Source: GCA-2862585 sp036340235
GTDB lineage: Bacteria; Bacteroidota; Bacteroidia; Flavobacteriales; UBA7312
Assembly: GCA_036340235.1 (NCBI GenBank)
Contig: JAYYZE010000034.1
Span: 1-36,744 of the forward strand
Length of the DNA stretch: 36,744 bases
Direction: 5' to 3'
In this document: positions 1-8,935 of the stretch, piece after piece
Numbering within the stretch: the stretch's first letter is position 1
Layout: every line of letters starts with the position of its first letter
Notes under the pieces: model-generated
Database searches by the model: none
Told to the model about the DNA's origin: nothing
What the model saw: the letters and a program-made list of their open reading frames with translations, nothing else
Position numbers and translations under genes: made by a program

Positions 1-22
1 GGGGGGGGGGGGGGGGGGGGGG
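1..22. repeat. 22-nt G homopolymer at the window edge
   Basis: The first 22 bases are all G, followed by TGG. On the minus strand they are poly-C inside the tonB-like frame and would encode about seven consecutive prolines. The tract is either a true proline-coding homopolymer at which assembly stopped, or a sequencing artefact of the poly-G kind added at a contig end. The sequence alone cannot decide, and its length should not be trusted. Confidence 0.9.
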
Positions 23-226
23 TGGTTTTTCTTCTCTAAAGGTATTTTCTATTTCTTCTTCAAATTCAGCCTCCAAAACCAGATCTCCCAGATCAGAAAT
101 TAGCTTTTCGTAAGTTCTATACTCAAACGCACCAAGCACAATGAGTAACGTAATTGCCAATCCTATTTGGAAAAATAGACCTCGTTTTTTTTCAAGGTCT
201 GCTTTAGGATGTTTTTTTGGTTCCAT
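1..226 (-). CDS. TonB-family energy transducer, N-terminal fragment (runs off left edge)
   Basis: An open frame starts at an ATG at 226-224 and runs to the window edge, giving about 75 codons. It begins MEPKKHPKADLEKKRG, followed by one hydrophobic segment (about residues 17-36, FFQIGLAITLLIVLGAF) and then an acidic stretch rich in Glu. This short Lys-rich cytosolic tail, single membrane anchor and charged linker is the usual start of Bacteroidota TonB proteins, which carry proton-motive energy from ExbBD to outer-membrane receptors. The frame then enters the poly-G tract, which on this strand reads CCA-CCC-CCC and so on, that is, polyproline. A proline-rich spacer is expected at this place in TonB, so the tract fits the frame. 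The C-terminal domain lies outside the window. It is the last visible gene of the ruvA-sprA-gcvH-vanZ series, 23 nt after the vanZ-like stop. The family call rests on the N-terminal pattern only. Confidence 0.72.
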   Translation of the reverse strand, partial: MEPKKHPKADLEKKRGLFFQIGLAITLLIVLGAFEYRTYEKLISDLGDLVLEAEFEEEIENTFREEKPPPPPPPP

Positions 227-249
227 ATTCTATCAATTACTTAGCAAAT

Positions 250-624
250 TTAACTTTTTTTAAAGAAGTAAGGTCGGAATGAAGGAAATTTTCTAATAAT
301 TAACACCGCCATGATTACGCCCACACAATCAGCTAGCCAATCGAACATATCCATGGAACGTGATATAAAAAAATATTCTTGACAACATTCCAAAAATAGC
401 CCATAGATTGTTAAAAAGGCGATTATATAACGCTGGTGTTGTTGGTAATATTGTAGGGTGAATAATCTAGTGATTAAAAAAAAAGCAAAGGTAAAAAGGA
501 AAACGTGTACCCACTTATCGAAATGAAGAAAATCTAAAAAAGAATAGGTAGGTAAATCTGAGCCGGGAATGGCATGTAAGAAGGCAATTATTAATATCCA
601 AACAACTGCAAAAAAAAACGACAT
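250..624 (-). CDS. VanZ-like small membrane protein
   Basis: This 124-residue protein is almost wholly hydrophobic with about four membrane segments. The VanZ-family signature is visible: a DKWVHVFLF motif near residues 36-44 after the first helix, then ECCQEYFF and RSMDMFDWLADCVG near residues 78-102. The family is named after a teicoplanin-resistance accessory protein, but most members, and this one by context, have no known function and no resistance role should be inferred. The start ATG overlaps the gcvH stop by one base (TAATG), which indicates translational coupling. A vanZ-like gene between gcvH and tonB is a common arrangement in Flavobacteriia. Confidence 0.85.
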   Translation of the reverse strand: MSFFFAVVWILIIAFLHAIPGSDLPTYSFLDFLHFDKWVHVFLFTFAFFLITRLFTLQYYQQHQRYIIAFLTIYGLFLECCQEYFFISRSMDMFDWLADCVGVIMAVLIIRKFPSFRPYFFKKS

Positions 625-1001
625 TACGCTATCAAATCACGGTAGGCATCGGCAGACAATAAACCTTCAATTTCTGAAGTATCTGAAAATTTAATTTGAA
701 TCATCCATCCTTTACTGTAAGGATCACTATTAACTAGTTCGGGCGTATCGTCAAGTTCCGAGTTGTATGCCGTAATTTCGCCAGAAAGGGGCATGAACAA
801 ATCAGATACGGTTTTGACAGCTTCAACACTCCCAAAGACGTCTTCTTGATCAATGGTTTCGCCTTTTGTTTCTATTTCTACAAACACAATGTCTCCTAGC
901 TCGCTTTGGGCAAAATCAGTAATACCTACAGTGGCTTCGTCGCCTTCTATTCTTACCCATTCATGGTCTTTAGTATATTTTAGCTCAGATGGAATATTCA
1001 T
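624..1001 (-). CDS. gcvH: Glycine cleavage system H protein (lipoyl carrier)
   Basis: This 125-residue protein has the normal family length. GcvH carries the aminomethyl group on a lipoyl arm between the P, T and L proteins of the glycine cleavage complex in the cytosol. The start MNIPSELKYTKDHEW and the GITDFAQSELGDIVFVE block are typical. The lipoylated lysine is Lys63 in the motif GSVEAVKTVSDL. The gene lies 51 nt after the sprA stop and has a possible promoter of its own in that gap (1022-1029), so it may be transcribed both with sprA and alone. None of the other glycine cleavage genes are nearby; its place here reflects conserved synteny rather than pathway clustering. Confidence 0.97.
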   Translation of the reverse strand: MNIPSELKYTKDHEWVRIEGDEATVGITDFAQSELGDIVFVEIETKGETIDQEDVFGSVEAVKTVSDLFMPLSGEITAYNSELDDTPELVNSDPYSKGWMIQIKFSDTSEIEGLLSADAYRDLIA

Positions 1002-1021
1002 TTTTTCAATAATTTAGAATG

Positions 1022-1029
1022 CAAAATTA
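1022..1029 (-). promoter_or_regulatory. Candidate Bacteroidota -7 box (TAATTTTG) before gcvH
   Basis: On the minus strand these bases read TAATTTTG, matching the Bacteroidota sigma-A -7 consensus TAnnTTTG. Transcription would begin near 1016, leaving a leader of about 15 nt before the gcvH ATG at 1001. No convincing -33 TTG is seen at the expected distance, and the gap is AT-rich, so a chance match is possible. Confidence 0.35.
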
Positions 1030-1052
1030 CAAAATATTTGTTGTAAAACGAG

Positions 1053-4000
1053 CTATTGAGCCAGTGTAAATCTAACGCTAAATCCACCGTTAGTTACAGC
1101 AGAGGGAAAACTAGAAGACACGTAGGGATTGGTCATGACTTTATCAAAAAACAGTCGCAAGTTAAAGCGGCTACTAACGACATAATCGGCAGTAAATTTT
1201 AGGGTTAAGACACTATTTCCACCTGTTATCTCTTCAACATTTTCTTCCAGTTTTCTAATAACCACTTTATTGGACCTTATTGAAAAGTCAAGCTTGAGGT
1301 CCAAGTCAGAGCTTATTTCTCGGCGCTTACCAGCTGCTTTCACATTGAAAGACAGTTCTTTTATTCGGTATCCCGTTCCTATTACCACCTCATTCGACGC
1401 TCTATCTGTCAATTGATTGTTGCTTAGACCTAAACTTAATGTTCGTTCTTTTTTGAGCTCGAAACGTGCCATTAAACTGTTTTTAAAAGTCATGTCAACT
1501 TTTATAAGTGGGTTTAGGCTCTCACGTAAAGACACTTGGTTAATTTCGTATTTATCAAAGTAGTTAAGTGTTGCGTCGTTGATTAAGCTAGGCCATTGCT
1601 CAAAACCCTCTTGGTAATCCAAACTCGTCACATAGCTTCCAACACTGTATGTTGACTTGTAAGAATGGTTTAATGATATAGTATTGAGGTATTTCTTAAT
1701 CCATCTAATATTTCTGAGCCCATCATAAGTTATGCGCCAATTGGGGAGTGGAATATTGGGAAACTTACTTAGTTTTACCGTAGCGGGATTTTTGCCTGCG
1801 TAGGCCGCTATAAATGCGGGAATTAACACTTCTTGCGATGTGCTTTGATAGCCAAGAGGAAAGCCAGTACTATCTACCACAGGATTATCGTATGGGTTTT
1901 CATTTGCTAGTCGGTTAGCTATAATGGATCTATTATTTCTAAAATCTTGAAAAGTCTGGTTAGAGTGATTTGTAGCATCGCTTATAAAGGCCGTATTCCA
2001 GCTAATGAATGAAATACTGTGACTACCGTTTTCTACAACATTAAATGAGTTGTAATCGTTAAGCTCATCATCGAACCTAAAGATTTCCTGTGTATTGTTC
2101 GTTTTTGTTCTATTGGCCGTGAGCTCAACTCTAAATCCTTTAACAGGTTCAAGTGTTCCTCGTAAATTAACTGTTTCGTTGTTTGTGAGTTTAAAAAATT
2201 GATTCAACTGGGTATTATTTGTTAGCCATCCTCCTTGGGAGCTAAGCACTCTTATATCTACATTTTGGCTCCCCAATGCAAACGGAATACCGGGTGCCAT
2301 AAATTGCCAGTCTTGTCCAAAAAATTGTGGTTTTTTATTAAAACCAGGCATAATAATTCCTTGATTTTGACTGTATGAAATTGAAACATTTTTAACCAAT
2401 AATGTGGTTCTGAGTATGTTATTGGCAATTTCTTTGAACGATATTTTAACAGTGTCGGAGGCTTCACTTGGTAATCGAAATGTCTCACGTGACTTAGCTC
2501 TATTCGAGCCATTATTTTTACCGCTTGTATTTAACTTTTTAAGAAAAGGTACTTTGTTATAAAGTTGGGAGAAGTTGAAGGTCGTATTTATTTGTTTGTT
2601 GTTACTGTTTTGTATGGTATTCCCAAGCTGTTGAATACTTAGTGGAGCAGCCAACCAGTCGTAATTACCCGTGTATTTAGCGTTCATGTTTATCCACGAA
2701 GTCAGCGGGAATTTGTTTAAGGGTAAATTGTAGGTAGCATTAACAGAGTGGTGGTATAAGGTAGGTCGACCAAAGTTTAAAACATTATTCCATATAGTGT
2801 CTCTCTTTTGGGTGTATAATGGGTCTGACCTATCCAATTCCCCAATGGGTTCATCAATACTAGCTGTGTTTCTGACTTTGAATTCGGTTTTTAGAGTTCG
2901 GGTCAAATCGTATTTAATAGCGTAATTCCTGTTCCACATGAACGACTTATTGTAATACGGAGGCAACAAGAAATCGGGATTGTTTAAATTTCTGAATTGT
3001 GTTTTATTAAAATATCTATCAAAGTCTGATTGAAAGGTGATGGACTTTGGCAGTGTGTAAAAGTTAAAGTCCCTGATAAGTGCAAAGTATTTATTTTTGA
3101 ACAACTTGACCTTTTTAAAAGGTTTAATATTCTTTGGTTTTGAGCTGTAATTGTAGTTAAACGATAGTTTTGAATTGACTGTCGTTCTTTCTTTAAGATT
3201 AGGGTTTCTGTTAAAGGTTTCATTTCTAGAGTAGGTGGCCGAGAAGTTCTCTACATCATAAATTTTAGCTTTTTTGCCAGAAGTGGTGGATTTGTTTTTT
3301 CTAACATTGGTAAAATTAATGGATTTGCGCTTGGTAAAATCTTGTGCAATTTCTTTGAGTTCTTGTTTTTCTTCTTGATTTTGGAGCTCATCCAATGAGG
3401 CTTTCAGAGTAATATCTGGATCTAAGGGATTGAACTGTGGATTTTGTATCGCTTCTGAATAGCCTACATACATTGGTATTTTTAGATTAGCTTTTTTACC
3501 GAAAAAATTTCCCAATGCCATTGACGAAGAAAAGTCGTATTGATAGGCGTCGTATTTTTGGCGTGATGTCAAACTTTGTTCTATTGTACCAAAACCAATG
3601 GTACTCATACTACCCGTTAGATTAACATTTGCAAAATCTGCCAAGCGGGCATTGATACGTCCGTTCGCGGCAAAGCCCCCTCTTTGGTCAAAATCGGTTA
3701 GGCGTAATTCGTTAAGCCATATTTCTCCACATTTGGGCAAACCATCGTCGTTGAGACTTGAATTTGGCGATCCTTTTTTGGGATTTTTTATCCCTAGCAT
3801 GATGGTCTTTACTTGACTAAGGTTTGGATTACCTATAACACTTATGCGTGGATTAGACCCCGTAAAAGGATCAGTGTTACTGGTGTGATTACCATCTCTA
3901 ACTGCTAAGTTACGTTCTTTTTTGGCCGTGAGTAATTCTTCAAACGCAAGATTAAGTTCATTGGCTGTGGGCCATATTAGGTCATCTTCGGAACTTGACA

Positions 4001-7000
4001 CGTTCCAGGGTGTTAGCTTTAGAGGTATTTCATATTCGTAGTAATTATCATTGAAATCGGTACCCAAGCGTATGAAAACGGATAAATCATCGTCATTTAA
4101 GTCGCTTTCATTTTCACCAGAAGATTCGGCGTGAACGTACATCTTAAGTCGTTTATACGTTCTAAAATCATTATTGAAAGTTTTATAAGCGGCTCTTGAA
4201 TCACCATCATCTAGCTCACACACTTTCAAAACTAGGGATTGTTCATTTTGTTTTCTAACGTATGTCGTGGTATTGTCTAGTTCCTGCTCAATGCCAGGAG
4301 GAAGAACGTAAGGAACAGGAGTTTTTTCACCGTTTTCTTCAATATTCACTACGGATACATCGAAAGTTGTATTGGATGAATTGTCGTTGGGTACATATTC
4401 TCCCTCGGCTTTTAGGTCAAAGTTGTATCTACGCCATTCACCACGCACCAATTCCAGAGTGGCAAAACGCAGCACCAGCGGTTCTTCAAAATCTTTCAAT
4501 AGCATACGTATGAATCGTATAGACTTAAAATCACGAATAGATCCAATTATTTTATCGGCTTGTTGAACAGGGACCTTAAACTGATACCATTTGATTGTTC
4601 TGTCGCCATTTGGGGTTTTGGCGGTTGATTCTTGTATGTCGGTAATGTAGCTTTGGCCGACCTGCATGTTAGGAAATATGGGGATTTCGTAGTGATAATA
4701 ACTCTCTGATTCGTTAAGAGTATTGTCAAAATTTATGTCTTCAGTGTTTGGTATAGTAGTTGACATTGTTGGCGTCGGATTTGGTATAGCTGAGTTACCA
4801 TCGACCCCTGAAAAGAACTTATACCTATTCAGAATAGAAGCGCTTTGCGCATCCAACTGATCACCTAGAAAATAGCGGTAATTATCTGAAGAAGGGTCAT
4901 TGACAGCTAAGCTGTAAGCCGCACTGTTTGTTCCATATATATCACCAACCTTTTGAATATAAGCGGTATCGAAAAAAAGGCGCTCATCAATATCTCTCAG
5001 TCCATCCAAACCCACATCTTGAAATTCTCTAGACTCTGCATTTACGTCAAACGAATTAGTTAACGCAAAGGTGGTGGGCATTCGACCCCACACGCTGCTA
5101 GTTTCGTCAACGTTATCTAATATGTTAGAAGTAGGCAACCCGTTTTCAAAACTCTTGAAGCCGTCTTTTAGTACGTCTTCCGACACATTTCCAAGATGTA
5201 ACATTATCGTACCACCATTTTGGTTGAGAGCGTCCTCGTTGAATGGATCCATAAGCCAAAACTCCACAAATTCTATGTTTTGGGTTTCAAAATCCGTAGT
5301 TTCTAGCTTTCGCATGATCCCGCCCCAGCGTTGTTCCGGATTTAGAAGAACACCTGATGTACTTATATTATCATAATCGTAGTTGTATGGTCCGCGTTGG
5401 TTAGGGTCAAACTGTATGTTAAATAGGGCTAAGTTTGAAACCTGTGTAGCATACTCTGGATCTTTATTGGGAAAGACTTCTTTTTCCAACACCTCTCTAA
5501 CATTGTGATTAGACAATTGGTTATCGTCATTGGCGATATGCGAGGGTGTCGTACTAGAGTTTCGGTAAAAAGTGGGATCAATATTGTACCACGACATGAG
5601 CGCTCTATTAGCGCCTGTTTTCAAATTACCCAATCGTGGTGACTGATTTTCTAGCGTAGTCTCAGGAAATAGGAATGGGTCGTTGGGCAAACTGGCCAAA
5701 AACCACGAGCCAGGATTTTTAATATCGATACCGGTGCTACTGGACTCAAAGTCGTCAATGTATGCGGTACCTTCTTTTCCGATAGCTCGTTGATGTCCTG
5801 GGATTAGGTGGGCAAACTCTCCTTGGGCCGTAAAGGTTGACTTTTCTTTAGTTTCCAAAAGTGGTAAAAAATCCACTATTTTGGTGAGTAAGCTGGATTC
5901 CCTTCGAAATGTTCCATCCAAACCCCAAATGGTATTTGAAATAGGTTCGTCACCAGTATTTACTTTTTTTGAGTAAGGTCTCTCAGTCAGATTCAATACT
6001 GTTCCTCCAAGCAGAAAGTCGTCTGAAATTCGATAGTCAATATGAGAACCCAACAAGGTTTTTGTTTGTAACCCTATGGTGTTGCTTTCTACTGTAATGC
6101 GTATGGGTGTACCTGAAAGTAAAATACCTTCGTTGATAATATTAACTTTTCCCATAGAATAGTTGACGGTAAAGTCTTTTCCTTCCTCTAGTCTAAGGCC
6201 ACCAGCAGTAACGACGACAGATCCTTGCTCAACAGAAAAGACACCTAGGTAGATTTCTGCGCCAGATTCGGATTGGTAACTTCCTTTGATTCTGAATTTG
6301 TTGAACTCCGGAAATTGTTGTGCAATAGTTAGGGTAGAATCGTACAATTCGTCGTAAACGTAATTGTTAGCTATGTCGTTGTTTTCAAATTGTTGCCTGA
6401 GAAAATCACCGAAGGGCTCCAAAACGGGGAAAATAATTTTTCCATTGGAGGTAATGATATTGATGCCTGGTAAAAAGTCAAAAATTCCGTCGGAACGTTG
6501 ATTTTGCTGAGCATCCAGTTGATCCAAGCGTAAAAGATTGATTATGGGCTTGTTGATGAGGCCTTCCTCTGGGATATAATTGGTTATGGTGCCATTGTCA
6601 CGCGTGTTTTCATACACCACATCTAGGTAAAATTCCGTTTGACTTATATTAAAGGCATTGAGCGAATAGATATTTTTCATCATCAAGTCCCAGTTGGGAA
6701 GCTGAGGCGAAAAATTTAGATTTTTAAGAAGTTTTACATAAAGCGAACTTGGTGCGGCTGGCCCATTGGAGGTGAACTCTCCGACTTGGTAGAGGTCATT
6801 GCCAATGCTGTATTGATAAGCCACTGCCAATACTTCATCAGGGCCAATAGCGCTGTTCAAAGACACGTATCCCAATTGGGGATGAAAGGTGTATTCGTTT
6901 GGCGAAAGCAGACGGGCCCTTTCTAATTTTTCATAGTCTTGCGAGCCAATAAAATTAGGATAACTTCCAGCACTCAATACGCTGTTAACTTGGTTGATAT

Positions 7001-8195
7001 TTCGCAAGGCATCTCCTTCAGAAAGCATTTGTTGGTAAAGGGTATTGTTATCATTATTGGGATAAGAGAAATCGGCATTGTCAGAAAACAAAGTGGTATT
7101 GTACATGTCGTCAAAAGACTCACCCAGGTCCAAAAATGCTAATATGTTTCTATTATTTTCGACTGTGCCTGTTTTATTGGTTACCCACACCTCTATTTTG
7201 GTAATGTTGACCGAAGAACTAATAAATGGTAAATTGGCCATGGCCTGGTCGTAGTTTTTCTTAAAGTAGTGAGATAAGAAAAAATGCTTATTGGCTTCGT
7301 ACTGGTCGGCATATATGTCAAAATCGGTGGTTTGGGCTCCACCTTCTACGTCTATAACTTTAGAATTACTTTTCTGTTGCGAAATAATGGTGGTAATGGT
7401 TGCTCTTCCAAATTGTAATTGGGTCTTTAGCCCCAACAAGGACTGACTACCAGTTATAAGGGTACCATTTAGGGGTAAACCAACGTTACCTATTTCTATC
7501 TTTTTAATGATTTCGTCCTCTTCGCCTTCGTATTCTAGTTTTATCTTATTATCAAAGTCAAAAATGGCCTCCGTATTGTAATTAGTATTAAGCTGGAGTT
7601 TGTCACCAATTTTTCCGATGACGTTCATTTGTATTTTTTGCTTGAAATCAAAACTAGTATTGCTTTGTTTATCAATAGGCAGAGCGTTATTTTCGGTTTT
7701 GTTGTGCTTGACCGAAAAAATCAATTCAGCTGATCCTTGTGGACGAATATCTACTGTACTGTTACCAAATATTTTATCAAATACTTTACCACCTATGTCA
7801 ATACTCAAGGGGCCTTTGTTCTGCTTTTCATTACTTAGAAAAGGGTTGGCTGTTTTTTCTTTCCAATAGTCTTTAAGAGATTGATTGACATTGTAGTCAG
7901 TGTATTCTTCAAAAGTCATATAGGTGGGATTGCTCAATCTAAAGCCATTATTGGATTGTTCGACACTATACAGTTTGGACTCTGGGTCGTATTCTATGGT
8001 GGGTTCTAGAAAGGATGGCTCTGACAAATAAAAACCACTTGAAGTAGATTGCAATGGAGATTGCCAACTTTGTGAGCTGGGAATATCAAAAATTAAGCTG
8101 TCAGCAGTAAACTGAGCCTCAACTACTTGACTCAATGATACTAACCAACAAAAACAAAGGAATGTCTTGATTTTAATACCCTCTTTGAATATCAC
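1053..8195 (-). CDS. sprA: SprA/Sov-type T9SS outer-membrane translocon protein
   Basis: This 2380-residue protein is close to the roughly 2400 residues of Flavobacterium SprA. SprA (Sov in Porphyromonas) is the giant outer-membrane barrel through which T9SS cargo is exported, and it is needed for gliding in motile species. A signal peptide covers about residues 1-27 (cleavage after VVEA, before QFTADS). Recognisable SprA blocks include AHLIPGHQRAIGKEGTAYID with DDFESS at about residues 790-815, and WLNELRLTDFDQRGGFAANG near residue 1490. The rest is Asn/Ser-rich barrel-type sequence to the end. The start is a GTG at 8195-8193, since no in-frame ATG exists before the signal peptide. The GTG sits inside a run of three stops that ends a three-codon ATG mini-frame. 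The gene starts 33 nt after the ruvA stop and is probably co-transcribed with ruvA and gcvH. The three proteins with T9SS sorting domains in this window would be its substrates. Confidence 0.96.
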   Translation of the reverse strand: MIFKEGIKIKTFLCFCWLVSLSQVVEAQFTADSLIFDIPSSQSWQSPLQSTSSGFYLSEPSFLEPTIEYDPESKLYSVEQSNNGFRLSNPTYMTFEEYTDYNVNQSLKDYWKEKTANPFLSNEKQNKGPLSIDIGGKVFDKIFGNSTVDIRPQGSAELIFSVKHNKTENNALPIDKQSNTSFDFKQKIQMNVIGKIGDKLQLNTNYNTEAIFDFDNKIKLEYEGEEDEIIKKIEIGNVGLPLNGTLITGSQSLLGLKTQLQFGRATITTIISQQKSNSKVIDVEGGAQTTDFDIYADQYEANKHFFLSHYFKKNYDQAMANLPFISSSVNITKIEVWVTNKTGTVENNRNILAFLDLGESFDDMYNTTLFSDNADFSYPNNDNNTLYQQMLSEGDALRNINQVNSVLSAGSYPNFIGSQDYEKLERARLLSPNEYTFHPQLGYVSLNSAIGPDEVLAVAYQYSIGNDLYQVGEFTSNGPAAPSSLYVKLLKNLNFSPQLPNWDLMMKNIYSLNAFNISQTEFYLDVVYENTRDNGTITNYIPEEGLINKPIINLLRLDQLDAQQNQRSDGIFDFLPGINIITSNGKIIFPVLEPFGDFLRQQFENNDIANNYVYDELYDSTLTIAQQFPEFNKFRIKGSYQSESGAEIYLGVFSVEQGSVVVTAGGLRLEEGKDFTVNYSMGKVNIINEGILLSGTPIRITVESNTIGLQTKTLLGSHIDYRISDDFLLGGTVLNLTERPYSKKVNTGDEPISNTIWGLDGTFRRESSLLTKIVDFLPLLETKEKSTFTAQGEFAHLIPGHQRAIGKEGTAYIDDFESSSTGIDIKNPGSWFLASLPNDPFLFPETTLENQSPRLGNLKTGANRALMSWYNIDPTFYRNSSTTPSHIANDDNQLSNHNVREVLEKEVFPNKDPEYATQVSNLALFNIQFDPNQRGPYNYDYDNISTSGVLLNPEQRWGGIMRKLETTDFETQNIEFVEFWLMDPFNEDALNQNGGTIMLHLGNVSEDVLKDGFKSFENGLPTSNILDNVDETSSVWGRMPTTFALTNSFDVNAESREFQDVGLDGLRDIDERLFFDTAYIQKVGDIYGTNSAAYSLAVNDPSSDNYRYFLGDQLDAQSASILNRYKFFSGVDGNSAIPNPTPTMSTTIPNTEDINFDNTLNESESYYHYEIPIFPNMQVGQSYITDIQESTAKTPNGDRTIKWYQFKVPVQQADKIIGSIRDFKSIRFIRMLLKDFEEPLVLRFATLELVRGEWRRYNFDLKAEGEYVPNDNSSNTTFDVSVVNIEENGEKTPVPYVLPPGIEQELDNTTTYVRKQNEQSLVLKVCELDDGDSRAAYKTFNNDFRTYKRLKMYVHAESSGENESDLNDDDLSVFIRLGTDFNDNYYEYEIPLKLTPWNVSSSEDDLIWPTANELNLAFEELLTAKKERNLAVRDGNHTSNTDPFTGSNPRISVIGNPNLSQVKTIMLGIKNPKKGSPNSSLNDDGLPKCGEIWLNELRLTDFDQRGGFAANGRINARLADFANVNLTGSMSTIGFGTIEQSLTSRQKYDAYQYDFSSSMALGNFFGKKANLKIPMYVGYSEAIQNPQFNPLDPDITLKASLDELQNQEEKQELKEIAQDFTKRKSINFTNVRKNKSTTSGKKAKIYDVENFSATYSRNETFNRNPNLKERTTVNSKLSFNYNYSSKPKNIKPFKKVKLFKNKYFALIRDFNFYTLPKSITFQSDFDRYFNKTQFRNLNNPDFLLPPYYNKSFMWNRNYAIKYDLTRTLKTEFKVRNTASIDEPIGELDRSDPLYTQKRDTIWNNVLNFGRPTLYHHSVNATYNLPLNKFPLTSWINMNAKYTGNYDWLAAPLSIQQLGNTIQNSNNKQINTTFNFSQLYNKVPFLKKLNTSGKNNGSNRAKSRETFRLPSEASDTVKISFKEIANNILRTTLLVKNVSISYSQNQGIIMPGFNKKPQFFGQDWQFMAPGIPFALGSQNVDIRVLSSQGGWLTNNTQLNQFFKLTNNETVNLRGTLEPVKGFRVELTANRTKTNNTQEIFRFDDELNDYNSFNVVENGSHSISFISWNTAFISDATNHSNQTFQDFRNNRSIIANRLANENPYDNPVVDSTGFPLGYQSTSQEVLIPAFIAAYAGKNPATVKLSKFPNIPLPNWRITYDGLRNIRWIKKYLNTISLNHSYKSTYSVGSYVTSLDYQEGFEQWPSLINDATLNYFDKYEINQVSLRESLNPLIKVDMTFKNSLMARFELKKERTLSLGLSNNQLTDRASNEVVIGTGYRIKELSFNVKAAGKRREISSDLDLKLDFSIRSNKVVIRKLEENVEEITGGNSVLTLKFTADYVVSSRFNLRLFFDKVMTNPYVSSSFPSAVTNGGFSVRFTLAQ

Positions 8196-8209
8196 TATTA
8201 CGATGCCAT
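8192..8209 (-). promoter_or_regulatory. Mini-frame with three stops in a row at the sprA start
   Basis: On the minus strand bases 8209-8192 read ATG GCA TCG TAA TAG TGA: a start, two codons and all three stop codons in succession. The sprA GTG start (8195-8193) is nested across the second and third stops. Ribosomes ending the mini-frame, or arriving from ruvA 33 nt upstream, could re-initiate at the GTG. This is seen directly; the regulatory meaning is inference. Confidence 0.4.
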
Positions 8210-8228
8210 TTTTTGAGCGCCAAAAATA

Positions 8229-8807
8229 TTATATTTTTTTTAGCACTTTCTTTACTACTTCCTCTACTAACTGGCTGGGATTCTCTTGTAATTCTTTATC
8301 GATTATTTTTTCAATACTTCCTTTGGAAAAACCAAGCATAGTTAATGCCGATAACGCTTCTTCTTTGGTTGTATTGTACGAAACCTCATGATTTGTTGAA
8401 AGATCAAGCTTCATAATTTTGTCTTTAAGGTCTAGAATAATACGCTGTGCCGTCTTTCCACCAATGCCTTTGACGCTTTGTAGAAGTCCAACATTGTTTG
8501 ACGATATGGCCTGCTGAATGTCATGTGGCGTTAATGAGGATAATATCATTTGAGCCGTGTTGGGGCCTACGCCAGAGACAGAAATCAACTGACTAAACAA
8601 TTGACGCTCGTCTTGGTCAGCAAAGCCATAAAGGGTATGGGCATCTTCCTTGATGGATAAATAGGTAAACAAACGACAGTGCTCTTCGTTTGACAACTTG
8701 GAATACGTTTGTAGGGAAATACGTAACAAATAGCCCACACCTTGGCAATCAATCACCACGTATGAGGGGTTTTTTTCAACTAGTTTTCCGTGAATATGTG
8801 TTATCAT
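8229..8807 (-). CDS. ruvA: Holliday junction branch migration protein RuvA
   Basis: This 192-residue protein has the normal RuvA length. RuvA binds four-way DNA junctions as a tetramer and loads the RuvB motor. The N-terminal OB domain begins MITHIHGKLVEKNPSYVVID. Two helix-hairpin-helix motifs follow (VSGVGPNTAQ near residues 78-86 and VKGIGGKTAQR near 112-122), and a small C-terminal RuvB-contact domain covers about residues 146-192. I chose the ATG at 8807-8805; a longer frame from a TTG at 8843 adds 12 residues that homologues lack. The gene leads into sprA. RuvB is encoded apart at 18.1-19.1 kb, as is usual in Bacteroidota. Confidence 0.97.
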   Translation of the reverse strand: MITHIHGKLVEKNPSYVVIDCQGVGYLLRISLQTYSKLSNEEHCRLFTYLSIKEDAHTLYGFADQDERQLFSQLISVSGVGPNTAQMILSSLTPHDIQQAISSNNVGLLQSVKGIGGKTAQRIILDLKDKIMKLDLSTNHEVSYNTTKEEALSALTMLGFSKGSIEKIIDKELQENPSQLVEEVVKKVLKKI

Positions 8808-8877
8808 TTGTAACGTGTTTTTTGATTCCCAAAAAGTAAACAAATTATTTCAATTGGACTCACTAAGTAATCACAAA

Positions 8878-8901
8878 AAAAACCGACTAATACCGGTTTT
8901 T
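8878..8901 (-). terminator. Rho-independent terminator, probably usable on both strands
   Basis: The arms AAAAACCG (8878-8885) and CGGTTTTT (8894-8901) form an 8-bp stem with an 8-nt loop. On the minus strand the stem is followed by a run of T, so it would end the transcript of the T9SS cargo gene that stops at 8936. No gene on the plus strand reads into it. Confidence 0.75.
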
Positions 8902-8935
8902 ATATGATGGATTGTACCACTATTTTATAAAGCCA

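Noticed and set aside
250..624. Glycopeptide resistance role for the VanZ-like gene
   Set aside because: Family name only; no vanA/vanR-type genes are near, and the position between gcvH and tonB is ordinary Bacteroidota synteny.
2258..8391. Many frames of 60-105 codons opposite or within sprA (for example 3598-3816, 4262-4513, 5071-5376, 7600-7869)
   Set aside because: They lie wholly inside the well-supported sprA or ruvA frame, have no recognisable domains or signals, and have biased composition typical of shadow frames.
8808..8843. N-terminal extension of RuvA from a TTG start
   Set aside because: The ATG at 8807 gives the standard RuvA start (MITHIHGKL) and usual length; the extra 12 residues have no counterpart in the family.
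8820..8850. -7 box upstream of ruvA (TAATTTG near 8841-8848)
   Set aside because: One T short of TAnnTTTG and no -33 partner; too weak in AT-rich sequence.
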